Assembly (NCBI RefSeq): GCF_001540865.1
Contig: NC_033638.1
Location: 3,262,342 to 3,326,341, forward strand
Direction: 5' to 3'
DNA from: Ananas comosus
Taxonomy: Eukaryota > Streptophyta > Magnoliopsida > Poales > Bromeliaceae
DNA: 64,000 nucleotides
Part shown: positions 47,987 through 61,705 of the stretch, in pieces
How the letters are laid out: each line of letters starts with the position of its first letter
How positions within the stretch are numbered: the first letter of the stretch is position 1
Notes under the pieces: model-generated
Told to the model about the DNA's origin: nothing
The model's database searches: none
Seen by the model: the letters and a program-made list of their open reading frames with translations, nothing else
Program-made: the position numbers and the translations under genes

Positions 47987-48897
47987 TAGCTTTTTACATG
48001 GACAAATTTATAAGATTAAAATAGTAATTTTATGCACCCACCATTAAAAAATTAACGGTGAGCCAAACAGCAAGTAAAAGAATGAGAATTTTTGTGGGAT
48101 ATGTTTATAAATCTGAAAAATTTTGAAAGAATAAATCTGATAATTTAAGTTTTATAGGATTATATTTGCTATTTTATATCTTTGTAAGGACCTGCGTGAA
48201 ATTATATAACCCTTAATTAAACATCAGTTACGGGATGAGATGGGGCTAGCAAATCGATCGGTTAACTATAACCGGCTAGAGAGAAGTGGTTGAGGGGCAA
48301 ATTAGTCAGTGGAAACCGTTATTCTCCCGTTACCCACACACAGTAATTAATCAAAAACAAATTTATTACATGAACCAAGTGCATCTATATATAATAAATA
48401 CACTTTTCCTCTTCAGCCCTCTATTTTGTCACTCTATTTCAATGGGTCCGACTATGGTTCTTCCAGAGTGCCAACTCATGTGTTGCTTTCAATTTTTTAA
48501 CTCTTAAATCAACTCTTTTAATCATTTATAATTCTTGAATTAATATTATTCCCATAGAATTAAGGACCATTAAATTCCAGGAGGACCAGTCAACCCTGGG
48601 TTATTACTATCATTCCAACCCTATGATTCTTAATCCAAAGACTGAAAAGGCGGAAGTACCAACTCCTATCTACCTCTAAAAGCATAGTAACTCTTCACCT
48701 ATTTCAATTTAACTCTACTTTTTTTTAATAAAAAAAATACAGTAACAAAATATGACCGTTGATTAAGGTGTGAGAAAAATTTACAAAAATTTGATAGTCG
48801 ATGCACGTATTTTCCAATGCACCGAGTGTAAATAAATTCACGTGGTGTATAAATTGTGTCCCCAGCTAGCTAACTCCGATATATATATATATATATA
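47987..48897. other. AT-rich intergenic DNA, no gene
   Basis: No frame with a recognisable product and no paired repeat ends were found. A TA dinucleotide run begins near 48880. Confidence 0.6.
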
Positions 48898-49126
48898 GTA
48901 GGGCTAGAATACTTGTAAAAGTATCATGGGGGTGATACTTGTGTGTTTTTAGTTCTTGGATGGAGAGATGTGAGGTTGAGATGATGGTGGTAGGTGGTGG
49001 TAGGTGGTGGTAGGTGAAATAGTGTTTAATCCAAGGACTATTAATAATCAAAAAGTAGATCCAATGGCTTAAAACCTAATAGCACCATAATGGTGATACT
49101 TGTAAAAGTATCATAGCTCAACTCTA
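48898..49126. mobile_element. Small MITE between TA microsatellites
   Basis: The left end 'gggctagaatacttgtaaaag' and the right end 'gtaaaagtatcatagctcaac' are inverted-repeat-like, each with the ATACTTNNAAAAGTAT palindrome. It contains three to four copies of a GGTAGGTGGT motif (48988-49015). TA repeats lie on both sides (48880-48897 and 49126-49146), typical of TA-targeting MITEs. Confidence 0.7.
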
Positions 49127-49515
49127 TATATATATATATATATATACTAGTGAAGGCCCGCGCTTCGCGACGGAAAATTTATATAAATTTTAAAATATTT
49201 TGAATAGAATACTAAACAAAGTAATGTAAAAAGAAAATGGAGGATATGAAACGATATGTTTCAAATGCAAAAAAGAAAAAAAAAATGATACATCAATAAA
49301 GTGAACTATATTAATTTATACAGTAAAGCATGCCGAAGAAATTAAATAAAAGTAGCTACAAATATATCTATCAACAAAACCGAAATATAATTCAACTATA
49401 TATTTTGAGAGATTCAACGTTTGTCTCCGCAGCCTTCATCAATATCACTTGAACCGCAAAGCCAACAATATAAGATTAGCATTTGTAGGTTAATAGCAAA
49501 TGGAGTTGTTATCTA

Positions 49516-49548
<33 letters not shown>

Positions 49549-51380
49549 CTAGTTGAATGTACGTGCAAATGCACGTAACAATTATTATAATTTATTTCAA
49601 ATCAATATAAATTTGTACATTATATATATGCAAAATTTTACAATAAAAATTATATTTATAAATTAATGTGTTATATTTTATTAGAAAATATTTATAATAT
49701 CCTACCGTGTTCTTTTATTTATATACATCGAACATTTTTATATACTTTTTGATTTTTGATGAATCAAATTTTAAATCATGTATTTCTAAACTTAAAAGCA
49801 TCAAAATTTAATTCACAATTTAACTTTAACATTTAAAATTTAGTTGATCCACTATAGTAAACAGAATTTAATTATTAGTTCAAAGTTGTTATCAAGGAAA
49901 AATTACAATTGTAATTCATAATTTTAACTCAAATTTCTACTTTAATGGCACAAATAGATTCCAATCAGAAATGTACGTTCTTCTTTAACAATCGTCGATC
50001 ATAACCGCTTTTTCGTAATTTGAGATACTTTCTTTAACAAATTGACTGTAATGCGTTCATCCCAGAACTTGAACTTCTTATACGATGGATCGCCGAACTG
50101 CATTTTTTAATAGATTGCGTATACCCATGTTCATCTAATTTGAGATATTTTCGTTTACAAATTGATCATAAACTCATTTAATAGGGCACACTCAAATGCT
50201 CGCCCTTGTATATTGTAAGTTATGTTACATAATTTTATTCTATTTGATGTATTTATCTGTTCTTTCACTTCTGTTTTACTTATTTACCTTATTTTTTAAC
50301 TAATATTTCAAATTCATTGATATCAATTTTCTTTCTCGGTAGGATTTAATATCTTTATATTTAATAGAGTCTGATTATTTTATACCGTTAATTCTGTCTT
50401 GGTAGACTTCTTATTCTTTTTTTATAATAAATTTCTATCATAAACCTCTCGTAGGCAATATTATATTTTATTCTCCTTTTTGGATTCCGGTTGTCTTTCC
50501 CTGTCAGTCTTAATTTCTATTATAGTCGTCTTTATTATATTTATCTCTAGTTTTCTTTCTTTTTATATTTTTTTTCTATTTCTATTTTGATTTATTTTTT
50601 TTTTTGTTTGTTTGGCTGACCTATAGGTACCTACCTAGGTATACTATATATCACTAGGAGACCCGGAGGCAGAGAGGAGACGAGGAGTTGAGCCTAGAAT
50701 ACTCTCGATAGTCAAACGACCGCGTTGTTAAGCTACCCGACGTTTTTTCGATGATCCAGAGCTTCCAAATTGACGGATCGGTCCGTTAAAATAACATCTC
50801 TAAACTATTTAACTACCTAAAATAAATTTGCACGCACTTTCGACCTATTGGTTCTTTTATCCATCTAGGTGAGACAACAAATGAACTGGCGACAAATGAA
50901 TTCACTCTCTTGTAAACTTGATGGTAGCGAGTCTTTGGTAAGCAAGATCAAAAAATAATTAGAATCTTGTTCTTAACTAGTTTAAAGAATTTTCCTAACA
51001 AAAATCAATTGATTTCTGATATCTTTAAGCACCGTTACACACGAGCAAAGTCTCCTTACGTCCACATTAAAATTACCAAAATTTTGGAACCCCTTCTGCA
51101 CTCATCTAGCGCAAATCGAATTCGGAAAAGATTCTGAATTTGATTTCTAGAACAATTCAACGTGGTATACCAATCATCCGTTCAACGGAACCGAGTCGTC
51201 CAACATTTGGCAGCTCCTATCCATCGAAAACAACCGCATAGTCCCAAACGCCCCCGTTTAACTATCAGACCAAGTATATCTAGCTCAATCTACTACAGTA
51301 GTATATACTATTATTACTATACATAGGTACATAATATATACTTATCTTATATATTATATATAATATACCCTCTCCATATC
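49127..51380. other. AT-rich intergenic DNA with TE-like motifs
   Basis: 'ctagtgaaggcccgcgcttcgcg' at 49147 and 'tatactagttgaatgtacgtgcaaatgcac' at 49545, each after a TA run, resemble ends of dispersed plant repeats, but no partner ends were found. 50640-50760 contains 'gtcaaacgaccgcgttgttaagctacc', another repeat-like phrase. No gene is supported. Confidence 0.5.
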
Positions 51381-54300
51381 TATGCAGTACCTAAGGCGGC
51401 CTTTCTTTGTATACGGAATTTCATATAATTTATTAGATACCTGTGCTGAGCTGTTAATAATTAAGAATTCAGCCAGTCAATTTGGGATTCCACGAAGAAT
51501 TCCAAATTCAGCAAAAAAAGCAAATCTAAGTAAGAATAAGAGTAAGGCAAAAAGTCGAGAGTTTCAACAAACACCAAACACCAAACCAATGCACCGGAGC
51601 AGTTCAGTTCTATTCTTTTCAACACATAGTGAAAGAATCCGCAAGCATCAAGCAATAATATCTATACAATATACCTAATCTGGTTAGGTTAAATATGTTT
51701 CCAAGAAAAACTGATTTGTATGAAAAATAGTCAAGGGTTGCTACAGGAGGCGCCCATTTAATATGTAACCTTGGGGGAAAGAGCAAATTGATACCATTGA
51801 AATTAAGCAAAAAACCCACAAAGTAGTCTTAAGAAAAAATCAAAAAAGGAGAAAAAAATGCAATGAGGAGTTATCAAAAAAGGGAAAAAAAATGCAGTGA
51901 GTTTTTTTACCAAACAGCTGCAGAATTCATACAAAACGCATATAAAACTCAACCCGACACTCGAGAAATAAAATTGGAGGAAATAAGATCAAGTTTAAAT
52001 AGCTTCGGAGATAAATTGAAGTTCTTTCTCTAATACATTACTAACCCTAGAACAACATGTAAGGCTAGGAGGAAAGTTGGAATCCAAAATGAGTTTTAGT
52101 TTATCTCATAGAAACATATCAAAATAAGGAAATGCGGAAACTTGGAAATGAAAATTATACAAAAGTGTATATAAGCCTGCAAATTAGGTACTTACATCAA
52201 AAAAATGTGCATTTAAAAAGGAAAAACAAATCTATAAATAATATACATGTTCAGCAGATTCGGCTACACAAAAAAAGACCAATCCAACTGAGAACACATG
52301 TTTTTTTAACCTCCACAGGTGCATGCTGAACCAAAGCAAGTAATGAGTAGAGCACCCAAATCCCCAACCGGATTATAAAACAAATGCATGAAAGAAAGAT
52401 GTAAAGCTCTATATTAAATCAGCTTGTGAAAATCACACCAAATAGTATACATGAATGAGGATGGAAATAAACAAATATAATATGCTCAGACTCCGCCCGA
52501 CCATCAAAGATTATTACATTGGCACGGAAGCCTTCTTGATTAATAATGCTATCTGAGTTATAACCTATATGCACACCCCAAACAAAATAATCTGCAGTTG
52601 AAGTTTGTATTGTCAATATCAAGGCCTTACATTTTAGAATGCAAAAAAGCAATAATAAATGCATAAAACTACCTATTAATCATCATAATAGCAAGAAAGT
52701 GTAGCAGATAGTGTAAACGGAAACGACAACAGAGAGTTCTTTGGGAAATCATTGTCCGAAGTAAATATTTTCTGTACTTTCCTCAGCTTATCATTAGTGC
52801 CTCATAGAAGAACCAGAAAATAGAAAGTGACGGCAGGGAAAATATTCTTCAAAAAAGCAGGAAATAAATTAGATGGTTCTATTATGCTCAATGAAAATAC
52901 CATAATAGACAATGATAAATGAATAAAAAAACATAATCCAAAGAATCGTCAAAAGAATATGCATGCAAAAAAAGTCCGAGGAAGAATTCAATTCAAATGC
53001 CGATAGCCAAACGAAAAAAAGTATTTAAAATGTCAATAAGCAGGGAAGAATCCAAACAGTTGCATAAATTCTGTTGTAAAACCAATTTAAAGAATCGCCC
53101 AAAAAGGAGACAAAAAGGTAAGGCTCAGTTAAGTCGAATCGGCAACATTGCTCATAAGTACTCGGCAAGATTGGTCATAAGTATAGGGTAGTAGTAGGAG
53201 CAATAGATTACCGTAGGAGGGAAATGTGCGCAACCGCCAAGGATAAGGATGGTAAGAAGCGGCTCCCGAGCAAGGGTAAGACAATATGAAGCGGTTGCCC
53301 ATGAGTAGGCCATCCAAACTTCCACTCGTTCGAAGTAAACATATTCCACACTTTGCGGTTGCCGAGCAATAAATTACCGTCAGAGGGAAATGTGCGCAAC
53401 CACCAAGGCTAAGACAATATGAAGTGGTTGCCTATGAGCAGGCCGTCCAAACCTCAACTTGTTCGAAGCAAATATTTTACGCACTTCCCTCAACTTATCA
53501 TCATCGCCTCAAAGAAGAGCTATCATCATCGCCTCAAAGAAGAAAGAAACAGCAAGGAAAATATTCTTCAACAAAACAAAAAATAAATTTTTAGGAGGAA
53601 AACAAAATCTTCAAGATGGTTCTATTACACTCAATGAAAATACTATAATAGACCATGATAAATGAATAAAAAACAAAATCCAAAGAATCGTCAAAAGAAT
53701 ATGCAGATTGGAAATTTAGTCAACAGGATTGCCAACAGGGATGCAAACTAAAAGAGTCCAATAGTAGGCCATCCAAAGTGTGCTCATAACCAGCTAAGAA
53801 GGGTCGGGTCGACCCCAATCATAGAAACTATCCGATATTTAAGGGGAAGGTCATCATAGATACAAAGAACGGGGAAAAAAAATAAATAACATTCCAATTC
53901 AGCTAGGCAATCCAGAATTCAGCTTGGGAATTCGAAACTCAGCTAGTCAATCCGGGACTCCATGAAGAATCCTAAATTCAGCTAAAAAAAAGCAAATCTA
54001 CATAAGAATAAGAGTAAGTCAAAAAGTCGAGAGTTTCAACAAACAACAAATACTAAACCAAGGCCAAAAATCTCGGGAATCACACGAAAAACCCAAGGTA
54101 ACGTTTGCAAAGAAGAGAAGAGTAGCAAGGCAAAAAATAAAGGGGAGGACGAAAATTTTCATAATAAATCAGTTCGTGTTCAGATAGTCAATTCAGGATT
54201 ACATGAAGATTTATAAATTCAGCTAAAAAAAAAAAAAGCAAATCTACGCAAGAATAGGAGTAAATCAAAAAGTCAAGAGTTTCAACAAACACCAAATACC

Positions 54301-55068
54301 AAACCAAGCCAAAAAATCTTGGGAATCATACAAAAAATCCAAGGTAATGTTTGCAAAGAAGAGAAGAGTAGCAAGGTAAAAAATTAAGGAGGAGACAAAA
54401 ATTTTCATAATAAATCAGTTCGCGGGAACCATACCAAATAGACTAAATGAATAGAGACGAAAATAAACTCTTAACAAATATGTAGTAACAGAAACAAAAC
54501 CTAATAGTAAAAATAAATATACTTTGCTCAGATTTTCCCATCTATCGAACATTATTAGACCGCCGTCAAATTAGTTTTCTGCATACGGGTGAGCAACCGG
54601 TTGCCTACAAAGTAGGCCATCCAAAGTGTGCCCATAACCAATTAAGAAGGGTCGGGTTGACCCCAATCATCGAAACTATCCGACATCCAAGGGGAAGGTC
54701 ATCATAGATGCAAAGTATGGGTGGGGAAAAAACAAATAACATTCCAAAAGTAAGGAGCATGGCAGGACAAAATCATATAAAAGCGCCAACCTGATGACGA
54801 AAATCGAGCCTCATGAGCAGCAGGCGAAGAACAAATTGTAATTATTCAAAATAACAGTTTAAATCAACGGGAAATAAAACCAACAAATACGTAAACTCAA
54901 TGGGAGGAAATTAAGTTTTGTCAAACACCAACAACAAATCTGTGAAAGAGCAAAATATGTCTCCTCCAAACTCCCAAGAGTGAAAACCGAAGCATAAAAC
55001 CAATGTTCGCAAACCACGACAAATAGCATAGACGAATTGCGATGAAAATAAACCATTCGTAAATATAT
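51381..55068. repeat. Dispersed and tandem repeats of unknown origin
   Basis: Four repeat types interleave. (a) ~110 bp with 'gtcgagagtttcaacaaacacc' at 51480-51590, 53945-54055 and 54185-54297. (b) ~140 bp with 'ccaaagaatcgtcaaaagaatatgca' at 52826-52967 and 53545-53705. (c) ~150 bp with 'gggaaatgtgcgcaacc' at 53205-53350 and 53375-53480. (d) ~110 bp with 'aagaagggtcgggt(c/t)gacccc' at 53780-53890 and 54640-54745. No long open frame exists. The arrangement looks like serial segmental duplication inside one intron or intergenic region. Confidence 0.75.
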
Positions 55069-57611
55069 TGTCACGCCCCCGCCCCGAGACCGCTAACAAT
55101 TTGGTCCGGTTCGAGCGCGGCGAACGAACGCCGAACGGACAGCACCTCCCCTGTCCGCTCAAGGCTCAAACGAGATTGTGTACAACGAGTTCCCAGGAAA
55201 ACACTTGAATATATACACAATCATACAGCAACTAGCGAGAGCACAAACAGTGCTATACAATCCAAGAGCAAGCAACACGAGTAAAGCATACAAGTGATAA
55301 AAGAGAGATATACTTAACTATTTAAACTCATTTAACTTTAATACATTTATTACAATTTGCATTCTTCCAAAACATGTATATGTATATACAATCCTTTCAA
55401 AATCTCACCCTATACATCAACTACTCTCAAACATAACATAGGGTAAAGCTAATGCAAGAGAAGGTAAAGCTATCACTACTACCACTAGGGCGCTATGCCC
55501 TTGCCGCGATCCTCGCGCTCACCGGGGACACTCGAACTCGGACCTGTAGAGAGTGGGGTGAGAACTATCTTCCATAGTTCCCAGTGGGTTCGGCCGCCGA
55601 CTCCGCCGATCTCCCTACTAGGTCTAAGCAGGCACAGATAGATATGCAGATAGATAGGTATATGAAATTGAAAGCATCAACGATAATAAGCAAATATGAA
55701 ATCACAATCTGTCAATGCCTCAATCCAATATCATGAATGCATGAACTTGTAGTAAGGCTAACTACTATGCCACTATATTCAAGGATAGCGTTTACTCGTC
55801 AACTTGTCCAATCGATCGGCTAATCCGAAACTTGTTCTCAATCTCACGTGTGTAAGCCTCATAGGGAAAAGCCTCGCTGAACTATTCCCCGAGACTGCCT
55901 GTGGACAGCTCGCAGACTGTCCGGGCAGTTATTTGGACTGCCCCTCTAGTAACAAATACTCCGGAGTGCACAGCTTGTGGGGAGCGACCCTTACAAGCGC
56001 AGACAGGCTATGTGAGCACGGTCCAATCCTTGTGAATTGGGAGCACCCTACCAACTAGGGAAATCAACTTAGAACCAATAAGTATCTAACTCATCAATCT
56101 AGTGTTTCAGCTACACTAAGATTTTCATATGCCACTTGTCATAAGTTTACATTGACTAGGTGCCACTCGTCATAATTTAAATGTTCTCGATGCACTACTT
56201 GTACACTATCACTAGGTTATCCTTTACCTAGGTTCAACTCACCATACAACATCACATATAGGGTATTAGGCTAGATCACATCATTCTCATACATACTAGA
56301 ATCAATAACTAACTCACTTAGTTACACGACCACTAGCATGCAAGTATAAACAACAATAATAACCATCTAACGCCTATATGTATCATGCTCAATATGCATA
56401 TTAGGTCAACAATAAACTCAGACATAGGGAGCAGTTCAACTGCTTCGGGATGGCACCCGCCACCTCTTTGGTAGTGCTGCAAGGGTTGAGAAAACTTGAC
56501 TTCGCGATCCTAAGTCGTCGCCTCGACTCCTCGGGCCAATACAAACCCTCGAGTGCTTGTTTCGGCGATATCCCCGCACTCGCTCGTCGTATCGACGAAC
56601 CGTCTTCGCCCCCGCGTTCAGAGACCTAACAATTAGGTTTGCGACCCATCAAATTAGATCAAAACCCTAGATTTCCAAAAACCCCAAATCCGTGCCCTAT
56701 GTTGGCAACAACGGAGAAATCCATGGTTCAAGCCTCGGATTCGAGCTAGAACCATCTATTATACTCCAATAGGTTCCATTCGAACCATCTCCAAAGTATA
56801 AAACCCAAGCTCAAAGAATCCACCATGGTAGGGTTTTGAGCTTACCTCTAAAAGCTTCTCCAAGTTTGGGGGAGAGAAGGAAGAAGATGATCTCCAAGCT
56901 CTGTCTTCTTCTCCAACTTCTCCTTCTTCTTCTCCCCCTTCTTCTTCTCCTTTCTTTTCTCCTTTTCCTTTCTCTTGTTTCTAGAGAGAGAGTGAGAGAA
57001 TGAGAGTGTGGGAGAGGGAAATGAGAGGGTAAGTGAGAGGAAGGGCCCCCAAGCCTCTCATTTAGGCATAATTGCAGAAAACCCCCTCAACATTCCATCC
57101 ATGAAACAGCCCTGCCTGGCCATTTTTTCGCAGTGAGGGACCGGTCCCAAGTCGGGGAGACCGGTCCCCGAGAGCCTTCCATGCTGCAGAGGGCTTCTGC
57201 CAACAATTTTTGCGTTCGGGAACCGGTCCCTGCTCGAGAGACCGGTCCCCGGGAGACCGGTCCTTGCCTGAGAGACCGATTCCCGAGAGCCACACTTTTG
57301 GGACTTAGCCAATTTTTGGCTTCTCACCATTTTCGCACACGGGGGACCGGTCCCCCTAATCCTGGGATCAGTTGCATCAAGCTATCCCCGCAACCCATAG
57401 CCTCGGGGACCGGTCTCTCCCTGCCAGGGACAGGTCCCCGAGAGCAAATTCTGCCCATTGCAGATTCTGCACTAATGCTCTCGCGGACTCTTTCTTAATG
57501 CACTTTATACATTTTAATCACCTTCGGACTTTCCAAAGCCTATACACTCGACAATTAGTTGATTCTACACGAAGTCTAATCCTCGGATTTCGAGAATTCA
57601 CTTCCCTTACA
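55069..57611 (-). mobile_element. Solo LTR, gypsy family B
   Basis: 2543 bp from TGTCACGCCCCCGCCCC to TCACTTCCCTTACA, with TATAT on both sides (55064-55068 and 57612-57616). It has seven ACCGGT palindromes at 57135-57420 near its sense 5' end and a CT-rich leader at 56900-56990. Host sequence of the dispersed-repeat region continues after it. Confidence 0.92.
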
Positions 57612-60609
57612 TATATAGTAGTGAAAACAAAACCCGACAGCGGAAAACAAATATATTTTGCTCACACTCCAGGTAGATAATTTAGAGTTCACCTAGGCAA
57701 TCCAGTATTCAACCTAGTAATTCAGCATTCCCTGACGAATGTAGGGAAAATAAATAAACTTTACTCAGACTCCTCAAGCTATTAAACATTATTAGTTTCG
57801 CACCGAAGCCTACTCAGTTAACAGCGATAACTGCATAAGATCCCACACGCAAATCGAAAGTATTCGGAGTACAAATAAGAGCAACCGGTTGCCTACAAAG
57901 TAGGATGTCCAAAGTACCCCTATGACCAACCAAGAATGTCCCCGATTCTCTCAATTATTGCAACCATTTGACATTCAAGGGGCAGGTCATCATTTTGAAT
58001 TCGAACCTTTTATATGCATCAAATATCTTGAAGCAATTCAGATCAAAATTCTGAGCTCTAAACTTTTATATGCATCGCATATCATGCTTTTTCTTATTTT
58101 TGGGTTTCGATCAAATCTGAGGATGACTGAGCTATTTAGGATAAGGGGCTAGATAGGAAGATCATTGATAAGCTACATCATTACTATAGTTCTGAACTTG
58201 CTGTAAAGGAGTTTGTGTATAATAGTGAAGAATGTTATTTACATTAGGACCTCCCCCACAAAATAATTTCGAGAATTCAGAATTCATATTCACAATTCAC
58301 AATTCAAAATCCAGAATACAATTCACAATCCAAAATTCAAAATTTACAATGCTAATTCATATAAAAGGTTGCTTATAGAGATCGCATTAAACCAAACAAA
58401 ACAATAGCACTAAAAAGGTCCAGATAAAGTTTCGAAATTCAAGGTATGTAGTATCGGCATCAAACCATACAATTGAAGACGACAACAAATTATATTAGAT
58501 GGAAAAGAAAATCAGGATTATAAAAATTTGATGAGAAGCTAAATTTTTCTAGCTGAGATACACAACAAAAGCAAATAAAACACCTAAGTAAAAACATCCA
58601 GGGATAAAACACCTAAATATTATATAAGCAAATAGAATAATTGCCAGAAAATTATGAAATATGAAATAATTAAATAAATTTGTTGACAGCTTAATGCTCT
58701 ATCAATGCTTGATGTAGAGATGTTGGTCTTTAATAATTATCAATCGATCAGTAGAAAGGCAAGCAGAGGAAATGATTCTAAACTTTGAATGAAATTCGTA
58801 TTTTCTGATAAGCTTTTTAAATAAACTATTTCATAACTGCAACAGCATTAAACCAAAGAATAATCAAAATAATGTAACGAAGAACAAAGTAGACCACAGG
58901 AAAAAAACTAATCACTAAATAGCATACAAAAAATAAATAAACTATGACTTCCTATCAATCAAAACTAAGTACAGAAAGAACAATTACAAAGTAGGGAAGA
59001 TAGTAGGCAGCCTGAGCAAAAACCAAGAAAATAGAAAGAATCAGTTAAAGAATAGTTTAGAAGCTACGACCTGAAGCTCAGCACCCCAAACAGTATAAAA
59101 GCAAAACTTTAAGGCTCAAGTATCATGGCAATTCTACCACCCATTTCATTTAAGTTACTGAATTTTTATTTTTCGACCTCCAACAGTTCATACAACAAAA
59201 TGATTAAAGAGAACCAGATTGGCTTAAAATCCATTTGAATTGGTTTTGTTTGGTTTTTTCAAAATTAAAAACCAAAAAGTTTCATGTAGAACATTGGTGA
59301 AATCAACCAGAAATAGTGTGACAAATCAGAGACTGGTCTACTTAAAAAACAAAAAGTAAATAAATAAAGAAACAAAGTAGACTGGGAGGGAGCAATATTT
59401 AAAATAAAAGTAATACCAACTGTGCAACATATCAAGTATTGGAAAGCTTGCAAAACTTATAAATAGGTAGGCAAGAGTAGCTTTGCTGAGGAAAGAGGCA
59501 ACAACAATTACTTGTAAGAATGTAGGAAGAGATAATTCTCATAGAACACCACAGCATAGAAAAAAACTTGTATTGACCATCACTGCCTCTCTCAAATAAA
59601 TAAAACACTTCAGTGTTAGCTGCAAATTATGATATTGAAGCTTCAACACGTTATGTGCATATAAAATGGCCAAATTTGTAGACTTAGATAGAGCCATGCT
59701 TTAGCATTAATTTTATGTAGAGATAGGCAATTAAGAGTCTGATAGTAACTCATAAAATAATTAATTTTACCATGTGAATAGGCAGGCAACCAATATATCA
59801 CTGTTTTTCAATTTCTACGGTAGTAGCAAAATCTAAACACTCAAAGTATTAAGAAAGCGATGGGTCAAAAAATCTACCTCAGATCAGTATTTTCTCTAGT
59901 TCCTATAGAAACCATAACTACTCAAAAAACTAAACTATGTAAAATAGAATAAATCTAGAGAGTATAAAATAACATTCAAAAAAAAAATTTAGAACGCAAC
60001 ATGGAAAGAAGGCTCAGATTCAATATTAATTTACATGCCAAAATAGTTTCTACTCTTCTCTTCAAGTGCAAATCAAACTTTTGTAAAGGATTGAAAGCTG
60101 CAGTGGTTGCCATGTGGCCATCCATACTGCCTCGCCGTCCAAACCTTATAATATGAATTTGAAAAATACTTAAAAGAGAAGATAGAGACCTTATGAAGCT
60201 TCATCATCAATGTATGAAACCTATAATCAAGCATCGAACTTCTGAATACATTGTGATGTTTCAACTCATCATCATCGCCTATTATCAGAATTCTTTTTCA
60301 AATAAAAATGCTTGACTTTTTTTTTGGATAAAGTAAGCAATAAGAAAGAATATATAAGAATCATACAAAACATAAAATTTCAATTAAGCAATAGATTGCA
60401 AGAGCAAGCATAGCAAAATAAAAAAAATAAAAAATTGATAGTGGACAGAGAATCAAAGAAAAGACTCTAGTGGGCATTTCATCAAACATATGAGGGGCGC
60501 AGAAAAATGAACAAATTTTGGAGCTCCCCTTGCTCCACCCAGTAGAGAGAGGTAGAGAGAGAGGCATTAGGGGAAGAGCAAGAGAGGAATAAGCTTGAAA
60601 ATGTGGGTA
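57612..60609. other. AT-rich non-coding DNA
   Basis: The beginning continues the repeat region ('gagcaaccggttgcctacaaagtagg' near 57882, also at 54593). 58270-58355 is an AATTCA-rich minisatellite. The remainder holds no frame over 105 codons and no domain that I recognise. Confidence 0.6.
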
Positions 60610-61315
60610 AAATAACCATCGGCTATGAATGCGGCATCGACGCACTGGAGAAATCGTTGGAGTCATCGGAGCCAACGGCTATGGCATCGCCACTGTCTTT
60701 GCCATCGACGAAGGGGAATCCTTGTAGGCTTTGATAGCACCCACATGGCGTAAGATCCACACGGCGTAGAACCCACACGGCGCCAGTTCTAGAAAAAATT
60801 GGACAGAGAGCAAACCATCCAATTGGGCAAGGAAGTTTCGGCGGCGGCAGGGATGAGAGGGAGGAAGGGGGAATGGCAGTGAAGCAGAGAAAAGGGAAGA
60901 GGAATTTTGTGAAAGGCAGTTTCGTACTCTGGCAAACATGGACAACTCCTTGGCTTGCACATGGGGATGGGTGGAAGGAGACATACCGTAGCACGGCGAC
61001 AAAGGCCCGGGGTTTACGGGTGGAGTGACAACTCCCCGCATCCTACGGCATCTGCGAAGGTTAGCCTTCACGAGAGAAGGATCGGGAGAGAGGGATCGGG
61101 AGAGGAGGGATTCGGGAGACAGCGTTCAGGAGACGCGGGTAGGGCGACACGTAGCCGTGCGACCACGTGAGCGCAACTCGCACCCGTGCACGCCGCTGCC
61201 ACCGCCCGCTGCAGGGGCCACCGAAGCCCCCCCCCGCCAAACGCGGGGAGGCTTCGAAGGGGCGCGAGAGGGAACGGTAGAGGGGGGATGCTGAGGAGGC
61301 GACACGTAGAGCACA
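60610..61315 (-). other. GC-rich island, possible 5' end of an unidentified minus-strand gene
   Basis: GC content rises sharply between AT-rich DNA on the left and the inverted arm on the right. 60720-60780 has three copies of 'cacggcgtaga/ccacacggcg', and 61070-61145 has repeated 'cgggagag' units. Overlapping minus-strand frames (60361-60675, 60623-60994, 60679-61071) exist, but none shows a domain and their composition is low-complexity at the edges. It may be a promoter and first exon, or a gene fragment moved by a transposon. Confidence 0.35.
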
Positions 61316-61705
61316 GTAGAACTCAAGAATTAATATTTCTATAGAAAGATACTAGTTAGTCAGTGTTGATCAATGAAAAGACAACATTCGCTCCCAAGGA
61401 TGAAAATACTATGTATATGATTTGTATCCGCTTTAGAGGTGTACCACTTGCATTGTTATTTATCAAAACAGAGAAATATACAAAATGCTCCTAAACTTTT
61501 GTACTTGTGTAGAATAATAGTAATAATAATTTTTTAATTTTGGCAATTAGCTTTTACAAAACTTATCATATACTTCAATAAGCCCTCTCCTCAATCAAAG
61601 TTGCTAATTACATTGCTATTTTGATCGCTTGTATTGGACATAGTATTATAAAACTTAATTTGAGAAAACAAAATAAAAATTATTTTGCTGATTTACATAT
61701 GAGTT

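Noticed and set aside
60361..61071. Protein-coding gene on the minus strand
   Set aside because: Three overlapping frames compete, none has a recognised domain, and no splice pattern could be supported; listed only as a GC-rich island.
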